From: Protonemura montana
Taxonomy: Eukaryota; Arthropoda; Insecta; Plecoptera; Nemouridae
Assembly: GCA_947568835.1 (NCBI GenBank)
Contig: OX387606.1
Coordinates: 3,906,001-3,970,000 of the forward strand
DNA: 64,000 nucleotides
Reading direction: 5' to 3'
Part shown: positions 14,698 through 27,347 of the stretch, piece by piece
Layout of the letters: each line of letters starts with the position of its first letter
How positions within the stretch are numbered: the first letter of the stretch is position 1
Translations under genes and position numbers: made by a program
The notes under the pieces: generated by a model
Told to the model about the DNA's origin: nothing
Seen by the model: the letters and a program-made list of their open reading frames with translations, nothing else
The model's database searches: none

Positions 14698-17600
14698 TTC
14701 AGAATGGCACGCCAGGCCAGGGCTGCAAACAATATCGCTACACGAGCATCCACGCCCCGTTGGATGCGTCGCTTTTCAGATGTCATCACTTTGAAATTGA
14801 GCTATTCGCCGTTTGGTGCGCTATACCACAATGCAAACGTGACGGCATGCAAACATATTTATGCCATGATAACATAATTCGGGCAGAACATTAACGTTTT
14901 GAATGACAATACAGTCGAGCAAAGCGTAGAATCGGTGGATTCGTTGGTTTAAAATTTAATGATCTAATTTACTGATGAGGTTTTGTTCTACCGTCACTTT
15001 TGCTACAGAACGAAAATGTCACGGATAGTAAAACCTTAACCAAAGGTTTTCAATTGCGAAACGAATTCAACTGTTCTTGTATAATTGCCTGGATATCGCT
15101 GATAGACGATTGCACAAACAGTAACATTCATTTTATAATTAGTTTCGAACGTCTTCTGGCAACGTTTAGCGCCACCAGTCGTGTGATTGTGGCCCTCTTG
15201 TACGCGTTACACATGCACTAGAGCCTGCAGCGCTGCCGTGAGTAGGTACGTAAACCGTGTAACCTTTATACCGTGGTCGACGTAGTGCTATTGATCTCCT
15301 CCTCCCAGCAGCGGCGGCGTCCTTGCTCGCTCCCGCTGGATGCTGCGTTAGCTACCCTCCTGCCATTCCACCGCACGCACCCGCTCTCCCCCCTTGCTTC
15401 ACCCACACGCACAGGGCAATAACAATCACAGGTATAGGGGGATGGTAGGTGCCGGCGCTACGCACACACACAATTCACTCGCATGTAATAACGAAATGGA
15501 TGTGGCAGACAACACAGTGTCTTGTCCAGTGTACATTTCAGCGAAAGACTGGAGTTGGAAAAAACCCAGTGAAAAAAATCCAGTGTTGAATGTCTGGGAA
15601 ATGAACTCCTTGTCCGGCATCGCTGGAAAACCTCGAGGAAAAGCCGGCGCTTGTCTGGGTGTGGTTTTTCCCGCTTACTTTTTTTTTTTGGTAAGTTCTC
15701 GAAGTCGTTAAATGGCCTGCCGTTCGTCTACTTGGGCGAAGCCACGAAGAAATAAAATTATTCATTAACTCGATTTGAATAATCCAAAATCCCTGCCAAT
15801 TGCAATAAGTGTGCGCGCTAACTTCACGAATGTTTAATAAGATAAAGTAATGTATTCAACGGCCCCCACGAATGTATATCTCTCTTCAGGGGAATGCACC
15901 GCACATTGATACGGTAAAATGTTATGCAGCATAAAATTCGAGAACTATTCAAGTACACCGGACACCCCTCGGATGCTTTTCTTCGGTCCCCCCTCGCAAT
16001 TCATGAACTGCCGCTGAGCCATTTTACAAAATGCTTTCCTTTGCTCCCCAAAACATAAGTTTCGTTCACGAACACCACGTTACGTCTTTTATTAGCAGCA
16101 ATCTTCTAAATCACATTCATACGCCGAGGGAAACGCACTTTGATGAGCGTCTGCAACGACCTCTTAAAGTTGCCGCCAGTCGATGGTACAACAATGGGCC
16201 AGCGTCACCCCTTGAAAAAGCATATCTCCGATCGAACTCTCTTCTCTTTTCTGAGTTTATCTATACGACAATTGTAATGTTCCATATCCGATTTGTTTGC
16301 TCAGGAAAAACATTGTTCGTGGGAATTGCGGCATCAGGGTTGGCATCTTGAGCGTACGGCACACAACAGCGAAGCATCGTCGTTGCCTGGTAACAAATAC
16401 CGAATGGAGCGATATGTTCGGGACTGAGTCTCGGCAACGATTGGCAGCCCTGTGCGATCATAATGCATTGCAAGCCAGGTGGACGTGGACGGAATAGCGA
16501 GCTCGTTACGTCATGGGCACAGGGCCACGGGGGGGGAGGCGACGTGGAAAGTTGCATTGACTTTCTTTCTGTTATCTTCACTACGTAGCGCAACATTTAT
16601 GTTTGTTATGCTTTTGTTATTTTGTGAGTATGCACGGAAGTATAATTGGGTTCAAGTTGAAAAAAAAAAAAACGTTGTGCTGTCTACGATAAACTAACGA
16701 ATGCTCATATTTCGCTATGATTTTGGCATAGCTTCAGTTTCTTTCAGCTCAGTGACGCGAATTCGAGTGGCGTAGACGCCATTTTCTGTGCATTGTACGC
16801 GAATATATCTATTTTTTAAGTATGAATCCACCACAGAAGTTATGAATTAGGCGTGCTACTCTAATTCAGAGCGAACCCCTAATTGTAACTGTGCAGGTGT
16901 TACACACTTTACAGCGAGTTTACAAGTTTTGTTGAAACGGGGAACCCGGCGATGAGAATTCCCCCTCCCGCGAGAGTGATTACTTTCGCGTAAACCTCCC
17001 CCGCAGTGACACCCGGAAACGCAGCGAGCGAAAAACTCCCGGTGATCGAAAGAAGAATTGAATAGAAACGGAAAATGTTTGCGGCTGTAGCCCTCGGAAC
17101 ATTTGATGTGGTGGAGGAGCCATGTTTATTCCGGTGCCGAGGAGAAAATACTTTCAGAAGCTTCCGCAACAAAGGCATGTGTTTTTATTATTGGCGAGAT
17201 ATTAATCTCGGCAGACAATCTTGACAACTCAACACAAACTGATGACTGGTGGTAACCCCTGAATGCAGCCCGCAGAGCAAATAGAGGTGCCATGCTTTCT
17301 ATAAACGAACTGTTCTCGAAATTATTTTTTCTTATCCTGTTTTGTTACGACGAGGGAAGGGTGTCTTATACCAAGACCAAACATCTCGACAATGTGGGAA
17401 AACAAAGGAACATCATTGTTTGTATGTGTGTGGGTGTGCTGGCCCCTAGATACTGCCCGCAGAGCAAATACAGTGGAGGAGCCATGTTTGTCGAATAAGT
17501 AGAAGATGCTTTCAGACGTTTTTCTATCAACTAAGCGCTTCTTAGCCTCAAGGACAAGAGCCTCGTCACACAATTCCTCCTGCCAGCAGAAAATGTTTTC

Positions 17601-19556
17601 GACACAATAACGAAAGAAGAACGATATCACTGCATTATTCTCGTGATACAAAAAGCAATGCAACATCTAAAGATGCTCTCCAGCTTTACTTAAGAATAAG
17701 AGAGTCGGGTGTTCTTGAATGATTTAAGCGTGACTCTCTTCTAGATACTCTCTGCTGCATCATTCTCTATGATCGCAGAGCACTCTTTATAAACACACTC
17801 CTTTATGAGATCGTTTCTGCTCACGACTGGAGAAACTGGAGAAACAAAGTTAATAAAATCCTTTCTTCCACTCCATTATCATATCCCTCCCCCCACCACG
17901 CGCTAAAACGATCAAGGTATGAATATACAGAGCAATATCAACTTTAATGAGCTGCGCAAATTCACAAGGCTACAAGGGAATAATATTAACGGCAATGCAA
18001 TGCCCGTCTCTTAGGTGGAAATGGGATGTCAAGCATAATATCATGATTGATTAATGATCTCTTCTGAGTTTGTCGGCGTCTCATTGGAGCTTTTCAACTT
18101 TTAAAAGAGCTTTTCTGTATTAAGTCGTGAATAGGGAAAAGCCTTCCGACTGGAACGTAGAAAAACCTACACGCTCGCGCGAAGGCAAACTTTGATTTTT
18201 CAAGTCGGTCGCAAATTCGTGTCTGGACCACCACGCCGGGGGTCGTTGAGTTGTGACGTGACGATGCTCCTGTCGCCATGCGTCATGCGTTCTGACGCAC
18301 GCGCAAGAGACTGGCTTCCTGTTCGAGTAGGTGGAGGTCGCGGCCGCGGCCGCCACAGGTGAACTCGCAGCGGGGAGACTGCAGCAGCAGGACAGGGTGT
18401 GGGTTGGTGTAAGACCCTTGTGAAGAAGTTAATGGAGGTAATTTATTACTTATGGCTTCTTTGCTAAAGGAAGAATAGAATGAAATTGCGGGAGAGAGAG
18501 CGAGCAGGGGAACGGTCTGCCTATAACCATACGACGGCGTTGGTAAGGAGTCGCGAATGAAGAGTTAGATGTGTGCCCATTGCTAGGTAGACGCCGACGC
18601 CGAGAGTAGAGATTCGGCCGTGTTCGCTCAAAGCTGGAAATAATTCACTTCGACTCCAATCTTTGTCTCGGTCCTTTATCCCTTTGCATTAACCCTGCAT
18701 CCTTCATAGGTTTCTCCACTTCTTCTCCCTATACCTTTCCTTCTCTCTTTCCAGGTTCTCCCTTCATCTTCCATCCCCTTCCTGCCATCCCCATCCCTCG
18801 TTCTCCTCGGGCCATAACTCGTGCCCTATTACCTTAACCACACAATTCTCCGCGCTTCGTCTATCTCTTTCCCTCGTGAATTTTGATGAGGTAATAATAG
18901 TTTCATTCGACATGCCTAGAGGTGTTGTCAAGAGAAATATATCACGTGCACTTTTAACTTATTTTTTTACAAACACCAGCGAAAAGACACGCGCTTTCTG
19001 TTCTCGTCTTCCTTTTCATCGGCAGGTTGCTTTACTAATGATATTTCAAGAGCACGCCGTCGTGCTGACTGCGACGCCGACAATCAGCGTCGAGCCAGAG
19101 GCCGACTGCGTCCTCCGACGCTACGCAAGGGAAACGTCCGAGGCTGTGTGGCCGACTTAATTAATGGCTATCTCGCGTGCAAGCAGCTTTTCCGAGCTCA
19201 AGAAAATCCCCCCACTAAGCCGGGCATCCCCTCGAAAGCAGCTGACCGAACCGAGGGAAATTAAGGGGGACAAAGGAAAAACTAAATGCCGGCCATTTAT
19301 TTCACTGACTTCTTCTGGCGCGTCTTTGTTCCGTTCAAACCAACTGCTTGTTCCCACGGAACAACACGATATATTATTGATGCGTTTGCAATTAGTCAGA
19401 CTTATCGGTTCTTACTTATCTATTCATCGCAATTATCTTTATGGGTTGCGTTCGGTACCCACAATTCGGCTTCTCCCAATTTCGATAAACGGTGGCAACA
19501 AAGAACCCGAAGACATTAATTGATATAAATCCTAGTCTATTAAACAGCGAACACTC

Positions 19557-19595
19557 GTGTGTGTGTGTGTTTGTGTGTGGATGTTTGTGTGTGTT
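19557..19595. repeat. (GT)n microsatellite with nearby (CA)n
   Basis: An interrupted GT run; a CA run at 19677-19690 is complementary and about 80 bases away, so the two could form a hairpin in RNA or single-stranded DNA. Confidence 0.85.
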
Positions 19596-21497
19596 AGACG
19601 TATACATGCGTATCTGGTTGTTCAAAGCGTTTGCCTATTCATTTGCTCGCACGGCGCCGCTAAGCTGTTTGCAACATCACACACACACACGCCCGAAAGC
19701 AGCACACGCGACAATTAGCGTATTTGTAACAATTAGCCACGTTTGCTATACAAGTGGGCGTGTCTGCGGAGAATTAATTCAATTGGTATGATGGGCGTTT
19801 TCTAATTAGGCCCTCGTCAATCTCATTCAAAGACATCAGATATCAATAAAAAAAAGATTTCTATAGGGCCATTAGATGATTGTGAAGACGCACGTTTATG
19901 GCTCAAACGCATGTTTGATCAGAGTCCTCTTAGCCCCTACCACCACCCCTTCTCTCCTCACCCGTCGTTCCTTCCACCACGCTAAGGACTGTCTGGGATT
20001 GACAGAAGTTTCAATAGCTACATTTCCATGGAAGACCAATAGAGAGCACGCTTGACGGCGGGTGCATTTGAATATCATATCTGGAAACCAACGTAGACCC
20101 ACTCCCTGCAAAGTATCACGTGGTTTTATTTGAATAAGTAGCGGTACCGCAACCCGGAGCGGGCATAGTGCATTTCAGTGCACTGCTCACTGCACGTTTC
20201 CGCTTGGTCGAGTGTCGAGAGTGCACTCCGCAGCCTCTTGGTCGAGTAGCAGAATTCCAGGACACCAGTGCCATGTGTTTCCACGATCGCCGCACACGTT
20301 TTCCACCGTGATGCCCGGTTACATGCTTGTTTGGTGTGTGTATTTCCACCGCCGCCTCCGCCTCCGTTGAGGGAACCGTGCCATGAATAATTAATGCCGA
20401 TAATGGATTGGAGATCCGCGACGAATATTAAGTAGCTGATGGGAGAGCGTCGGTCGCTCGTTGCTAGCGTCCGAGTTCGATTTATGGCCGACGTCCGAGA
20501 GAAAACGGAGCGCTAGCATCGCGCCGAGTATTCGGCGCACGGGCTTAATGTGTAAATAAACCTTTATTGCAGTTTGCGAGCGCGCGATTGTTTTATTAGA
20601 GTTTTCGTCTAATGCCAGTCGTGAGCCAAGCAATGCTGATCATGGCCTGTGCTCTCAAATCGCAATTCTAATGGGACTGTGAAGGGGCGAGGAAAGTATT
20701 CGATCGAAATTTGAGACCGTTTATATCGGGCGTAGGCAGCATCTTAGTGAAGATTCTTTTGGTTCAAAAGTCCGTTAAGAACGCCTATTAAAGCAAAGAT
20801 TATTTTTCACGATCGTGTTTCCCAATTTGACGGCACTTTTTGCTTTGTTAGTCGAAAAAAGCAATGCGAAACAAAGCAATTTGCTCCTTACTCTATCCTC
20901 TCAGAATGATTACTGGAGAAAATAATTGCGAAGCTGATTTTTTTTCTGCGCAAAGTCTGCGCTCTCTTGTTTCTGGAAGTTATCCCGCCCGTGCGGAGAC
21001 GTCAGAGCTCCGCTGACAGGAACGCGCTGAACTCACCCACAAAGGATGGTTAGTTTCATTAGGTTTAATTTTCTGCTTGACAAGAGAGTTAATAGCAAGA
21101 TGCTATGTCAGAAACTACAAACAGGAACAGCGGCAAAAACACGTCTCTCGTCTGCACTGATGTTCGTGCCATCAGGGGAAATGGCTGCAGAGAAAACACC
21201 AAGTAATAATTTAAATTCAAAGTTGCAAATTAGGTGGGAAATAGAATAAGGTGTCTGCTAATCCGATGAAGAAACTCCGCAGTTAGATTTACATAAAATA
21301 GCAATGTTGTAGTATAAATGCAGTACATTTAGTAGAGATAAACAGATTCAGCATGAAAACTAGAATATATCTAGAATGAAATCAACGTTTACCACGACAG
21401 AAACTATCAGGATTTATAAAGAGCGATTGCTTCTTTACAGAACGTTCACGCTAATCAGTTGTTTAACACGCGTCCCGCATTTTTGCTTTTACTCCAG

Positions 21498-21729
21498 GAT
21501 TCGACAGGAGATCAAAGGCGGCGCATGGTGTCCAAAGGCCCAGATCAGCAGCGATATCCGCGAGTTCCTCGAGGTGGACCTTAGCCGGCCGCACCTGATC
21601 ACGTGGACGGAGACCCAGGGGCGATTTGGCAACGGAGAGGGCCAAGAGTATGCCGAGTCGTTCCTCGTCGAGTACTGGCGCGATTCGCTCAACAAGTGGG
21701 TCGGCTACCGGGACTCCAAGGGCCAGGAG
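21498..21729 (+). CDS. Ddr: Ddr exon A: discoidin domain, first part visible
   Basis: Acceptor TACTCCAG ends at 21497 and donor GTAAGC starts at 21730. The first base completes a codon from an unseen upstream exon; the exon ends on a whole codon. Residues 1-77 include GGAWCPK (Cys11), the LEVDL strand, TQGRFGNG and a Trp-Val-Gly-Tyr-Arg-Asp segment. These match the DDR discoidin domain after its first 30 or so residues. The frame stays open upstream to a Met codon at 21376, but that stretch shows no signal peptide or discoidin sequence. I therefore prefer the splice acceptor to a start there. Confidence 0.93.
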
Positions 21730-24700
21730 GTAAGCGTCAAACAATTTTCTGTCCGATCCCGAAGGAGTGGAGACGTCGACGCGGTCCTGTGCCGTGGCCG
21801 GTCCTACGGTTACTACCTCCTCGTTGGGCCACGGGGACCCTAACTCATTAATCATCAGACATGACGTCGAGATTGTTTTTTGACTGACGTGAACGGCATG
21901 CACGGCAAGATGGATGGTTACGCTAATCAAATCATAATAAGGGTTCGGGCGCGCCGACGCACGACACCGATACCCGGGTTTGATGATATTCGGTTTCACC
22001 TCGTGGAGTTTGCGTGTGGACAGGAAAGAACTCGTCACAAAGTTGCTGGCGTGGTCGTGATAGCTTTTTGAAGAGGACTTGTAGAACGGTTTTTAAAAGG
22101 ACGAACTCGTCGCTCGGTTGCGCATACCAATGAGCTGCAGTTTGGTGTTCCGTCGAGCGGTGTTCCATTAAAAAGCGACTCCAGACTCGGGGCGTTTTAG
22201 TCACGTGATCTGCTTGCTTGTTGCAGATCTTGGTGGCCAACAGCAATACATACCTGGTGGTAAGGCAAGAGTTGGAGCACCCTTTCATCGCGTCGAGGGT
22301 GCGTTTCATCCCCTACAGCGAGCACCCTCGCACCGTCTGCATGAGGGTCGAGCTGTACGGTTGTCCTTGGGAGCGTGAGTAAAACGCCTACATTAGCATA
22401 AAACGTGTATTACTCCAGGGACTTGCCATGGTTTCTATTTATTTTGTTTTTGAATATGGCAAAGATGAGAAAATGGATGATCGTGAACTCTGTTTTCTAT
22501 TGGTTGCCAGAGAACATCTTGAGTTATCTCGCTCCGCGAGGGGAGCCCGAATTGGAAGACAACAGCTACGACGGGACGGTCGACGACACTCACATTTTCG
22601 GCGGGCTCGGACAACTCACCGACGGAATCTACGGGGAGGACGACGCCGTGCCGAAGTTATACGGTAAGGAAATCGCGGTGCTCACGTTTGACTACACCTA
22701 AGGTGTGAGACTGATTGGCTACGAATATGAGCTCCATCCATGTGATTAGAGAGCATCACACAAATACATTGCATTTACATCTTTTGAATCAAAGGATTCA
22801 GAACGATCTCTCAGTGACGTAAACCGATAGCTAATAATCATAATAGCAAACAGTGGGATGGTTTCGTGGAAGATTTCAGCAAGTGCGCTGCGTGAGTCTG
22901 CGGCTGCGTACCGTGCTCTGGATTGAATAATGCACTGATACTCTAGAGGCACCGTTTTTCGCTGACCCCGCAGGCTGGCTGCTAAATGATGCAGGCTCGC
23001 CCGGGTCGAACGGCCGATGGGTCGGCTGGCTTAATGAAACTCAGCAAGGGCGTCCGGTCGAGTTGATTTTCGAATTCGAGCGGCCTAGAGAGTTCGCCGC
23101 AGTCCACCTCCACGCCAACAACAACTTTTCCAGGGGCTTCCAGGTGAGATGATTGATTTGGCCGCTCCAATAAGATCGAGGAAACGATCTGTGTGCCTGT
23201 TCAGTGAAAGCCAGTGTGGAAATTAGAAATGTAAATTGAAAAAGTCTCACGTTGCGATGTTTAAAAAACGATATTGATGGCGAGGTTTTTACTATAACGT
23301 TTTTTTTTTCTTGTTGGTAATAGTGCTTCGGTTATTCTACGGAACGCACACGATGCTTTAAGTGATTGAGAGACGGGCTAAGCTTTTTTGATAAAAAAAC
23401 AAACCTCTATATACGCAACGTCAAAACGAATCAAACCGACATATAAATAACTACATTTCGCTTTCACTCTTTGCATCTGTCTCCCCACGCCTGGATGCAA
23501 AAATGTATTTGATATTTTCTACCAATGGGTGAATTCACTCGTTGTTTAGCGCAGAGATGCTTTCAGAGCCGCAAAAACACCGCCCAGAGAATTGAAGAGT
23601 GACGTAAATATGAAATAATATTATCGTAAAGCCTCATCCATCATCATCTGAAAGCCGGCAAATCCATGCTATCTCAACGCCAAAGTGTATACGATCGTAG
23701 ATTATTATTACTCCTTTTGTGTCGCCTCTGTGCCGTGCTATTTATCATACAGAGTTTTCCGGCATGAATGCCGAAGAAAAGCAAGATGTTATGCGATGAT
23801 ACCATCCGGCAATGCATTCGGCGATAGACTCCTTGGCTCACCGGCGGGACAACGCCGTACACGCCGTGCGATCGACGAGCGACGATGAAAGGCTTTAGTA
23901 GTCAATACGCGATTCTTACTTACGAGGAATTTATTCATTAGACGAAAATACATTGGAAGCTTTTGATAAGCGTACGCTTTAAAGCTTACCTGTCTTGCGC
24001 TTCGTTGCACCGTCAACGCTTTGCAAAGAGTGCACTTGTTCCATTTTGCGCGCTTACTTTGACACAATTGGTGCCAGCAGCGGTGGGATTCGAATTTAGC
24101 TTTGATGTTTGATCTACTTCGCGTAGTTACGTACAGAGTTTACATATTTATATTGCACCTATCACTCGGATGATAAATTTTGCTATGTTCATGTTGTTTT
24201 ATTTTCTGTACGTGATAGATTCAATTTTCTGTTTTTAACAAACCAGTTTCATTGGCGGCGGGGACGGGGGATTTTAATTAAACTTTCAAACATCACATTG
24301 ATTTGATGGTAATTATGTATGTCAACTATGTTCGACGTGGCATTCAACTACAGATACAACGCTTACCTCTATTCAATTTACGCACAAATTGTTCTTCGTC
24401 AGACTTTTGTGTAAAAATTGGCCATCACAGTGTTTATTGCAATGCACAAACAGAAGGTTTAGAAAAAGTCTGCTCCGCTTCGTGGCCGGGCAAGTTTAAT
24501 CCCGACTACTCGCTTGAGAGCTCACCGCTACCGCCGACTCCCGGATTACCTGTCATTAATAGCTAGGAGATCCACCTGGACGGCCATTGCGCTGTAGCTG
24601 GGGCTTAACCGGCCAGTCGGGTACCGTCAGCTTTGTGCACGATGGGAGGAGGCGAGCGAGGGCGTTTCATGGACCAACTCACAGGAATATAACAATTTAA

Positions 24701-27313
24701 AATATAAATAGTAAGGCAGAATTTCTTTTGTGAACTCCGCTCCCCTTGCAAAGCCGTATTATTTTAAAATACTCTCAAAAATAATCGGAAAGTAGTCGAT
24801 GTTAAGAGTACCAGCAACATCACCAGAGATCAATTTCCATTTTTCGACCATCGTGAATTCGCTTGCGACTTATTTTTGTTCGATGCTTGATCTTCTTACT
24901 AGGGCTCCATGGACGCAATTTTTGTTGCGATGGAACCCAGATTGTTACTGGTGGTAAATTACAAGTGAATGCTAGATGACGAAAAGGAAAAGACAAATCT
25001 AAAGCATTAGATTCTTCTTAAAAAGCTTGGGAAATTCCAATAATAATTGATATAAAGAAAAATATATCTTAAAAATAATATAAAATTACACAATCTAACA
25101 CAATATTCACCAACGAGTTATTTTTGTTTCGTTCGTTTCACCCTCAGATAATGAAAAGTGTTTTTTCCCACCCTTGAAGGTGTACGCAGAGGCGCTGGTC
25201 TACTTTAGCCTGGACGGTGAACGCTATCAGCCCACCGCGCTGAAGTCGGTACCAAAACCGGACCGGTTCAGCGAGGCCGCACGCAATGTCAGCATCCCAC
25301 TGCAGAACCGGGTGGCCCGGTTCCTCAAGATCCAGCTGCACTTTGCCACCCACTGGATTCTGCTCAGCGAAATCACGTTCGACTCGGGTGAGTCCGTCGG
25401 TCCCAGATTTATGCTACCCGGGAAAAAAGGGTAGCGCATTCGCAGAGCATGGCACGTGTGGCTGGGTGTAATTTAGCAAATTGGCAGGAGCTGTGGTTGA
25501 GACCATTGTTTCAGTTTCGCTAGCATGGTGAGTGACGAGTCCCAACGGGGTATGCGCTGGAAGAATTCTTCGAATCCTTGCAAATTAATTTTATACCCTA
25601 CTTGCGAACAAACGGATGAACTTTTAGCAAACTCATTCTAACCACTGCGAGTCTGTGATCATGAGCCATGGAAATAAGAAACCACCAGCTTTTTACTATT
25701 CTAAAAAACAAGACAGCGCTCCCCATGTATTTACTTGTCACACATTTCTTTTCAAAGGGATTTCTAGAAATGACAAAATAATAACGGCAAGCCCCGCGCT
25801 TCGTGAGCTGAGTACGCCGCACCGCCATTGTCACTCTGATAAGCCCATCAATGTGACAATGACGGCGGGAAAGATGAATGAAAAACGGAGAGAAAAATGT
25901 CTCTGGAGGGAAAAGTGATATAACATGCGGTGTCCATGTCTGCGAATATAATTCAATTTGCTCGTCCAGCGAGTTCGGCTCGTTTTGCCCTGGGAACGCG
26001 ATCACCTGACTGGCAAGGAGATTGTCTTCCCGTGTCTACGTGTGTGGAGCCGTGATGGTGTGGGGTTGTGGGGAGGGCGTTGGGGGGGGGGGGGGTTGAC
26101 GCCACGCCGAGACGATTGACGATCGCGGATACAACGAAACCTTTCACACAATTTGTTGTCATGTTTAGCGAGAAGTTTTGTCGCTCTGGGAAAGAAAAAC
26201 GTTCGCGAATGTCGTTTCTTAAGAAATTGGTTCGCAACACGCGGCGATGTTGCGCGCCGCGAGGATAACTCGATCAGATGTTTCTCATTTTCTAAAGAAT
26301 GGGGAGCGGCATGCGAGAGACGGAGAGAGAGAAAAAAAATATTACACCGCTCAGGTTCAGGAAATTACCTAATCTCGCGACGCGCGAAGTCTGTGCGCTT
26401 ATAATCTGTTAACTTTTCATTACTGCCAGCCTATCAATAACACACCCTATCCCCTTGGCGTCGGCGTCGACGTCGCGACGCCCCTACGGCGAAATGCACG
26501 CCGACCACTCACGCCGTCTTACCGGGCGATAGTGTAACAAACACGTTGGCATTCATGTCACGCCGCTTATTTCTCTCTCGATTTCTTTTTTTATATTTAT
26601 TTTTAGATCCGGATCACGTTTTAAAGCCGTGACGAGGCGCGATGGCCAACGGCCCCCCCCCCCCCCTCCCCCTGACCCTCTAAACCGACGCCTCGCGGTG
26701 TGGTCGCGACGTCGGTAGCGTCGCGACGCATTCTATTTCTCCATTGCCATGTAATTAGTATGTAAAGAGTCACGACTAATGGAGATTTTCCCGCGTCTCC
26801 CGTGCGGCACCATCCAATTTTCACGACTCCTCCGACTCGCCTATTACTCTTAACGGGTTTTCTTCGGAGCGCTTTTTTCTATCCGGGCACACGATGTCGA
26901 CGTCGACGACAACGACGACGACGACGACCACTACGACGGTATCGCGGCCATGTCGTAGACTTTATAACAATTTCCAGTACAAAGCGTCCCGAGACTTCTA
27001 ACAGAGATTGCGTTGCGGCGGTGTTCAAAAGAGGTCATTGGTTCCGAGCAACAACACACACAAACGCGGGCAAGGGTCGCCGCCAACGAATACGGTAACT
27101 ACTCGCGCCCTTATTGCATCGACGGCATTGACTACAATTAAACTTGGCCAATCTAGTCGCCCACTCTGGCGAACGGCGTGAGTGTGGAAAAAAGAGAAAT
27201 AGGGAAGAATGATTAAAACTCGAAACTTTTTTTTTTCATGCTAGTCGAAATTGTTATTTCATTCGTAATGGGTTTCGCAATGCGAACTAATATTTCGCGT
27301 CTGCCGGGGGTGA

Positions 27314-27347
<34 letters not shown>

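Larger units (their letters stand above)
1..21497. other. Non-coding DNA upstream of visible Ddr exons
   Basis: No exon with recognisable protein similarity was found on either strand. The open frames are short and lack coding character. The stretch may be intergenic, or may be the intron after the unseen first Ddr exon(s). Scattered contents: CpG-rich blocks (about 2400-2660, 3660-3780, 14100-14700), a CA run (5112-5126), a run of 17 C (14681-14697), a GT run (19557-19595) and, about 80 bases on, a CA run (19677-19690) that could pair with it, short tandem repeats at 13143-13227, a perfect CRE palindrome at 10950, and two tRNA-like remnants. Confidence 0.6.

Noticed and set aside
14071..14877. 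Cluster of overlapping 73-153 codon open frames
   Set aside because: The block is GC-rich with low complexity (Pro/Arg-rich translations on both strands) and shows no domain or splice structure.
21376..21497. Met codon in frame upstream of exon A as a possible Ddr start
   Set aside because: The added residues are not a signal peptide and do not supply the missing start of the discoidin domain, while a good acceptor is present at 21497.
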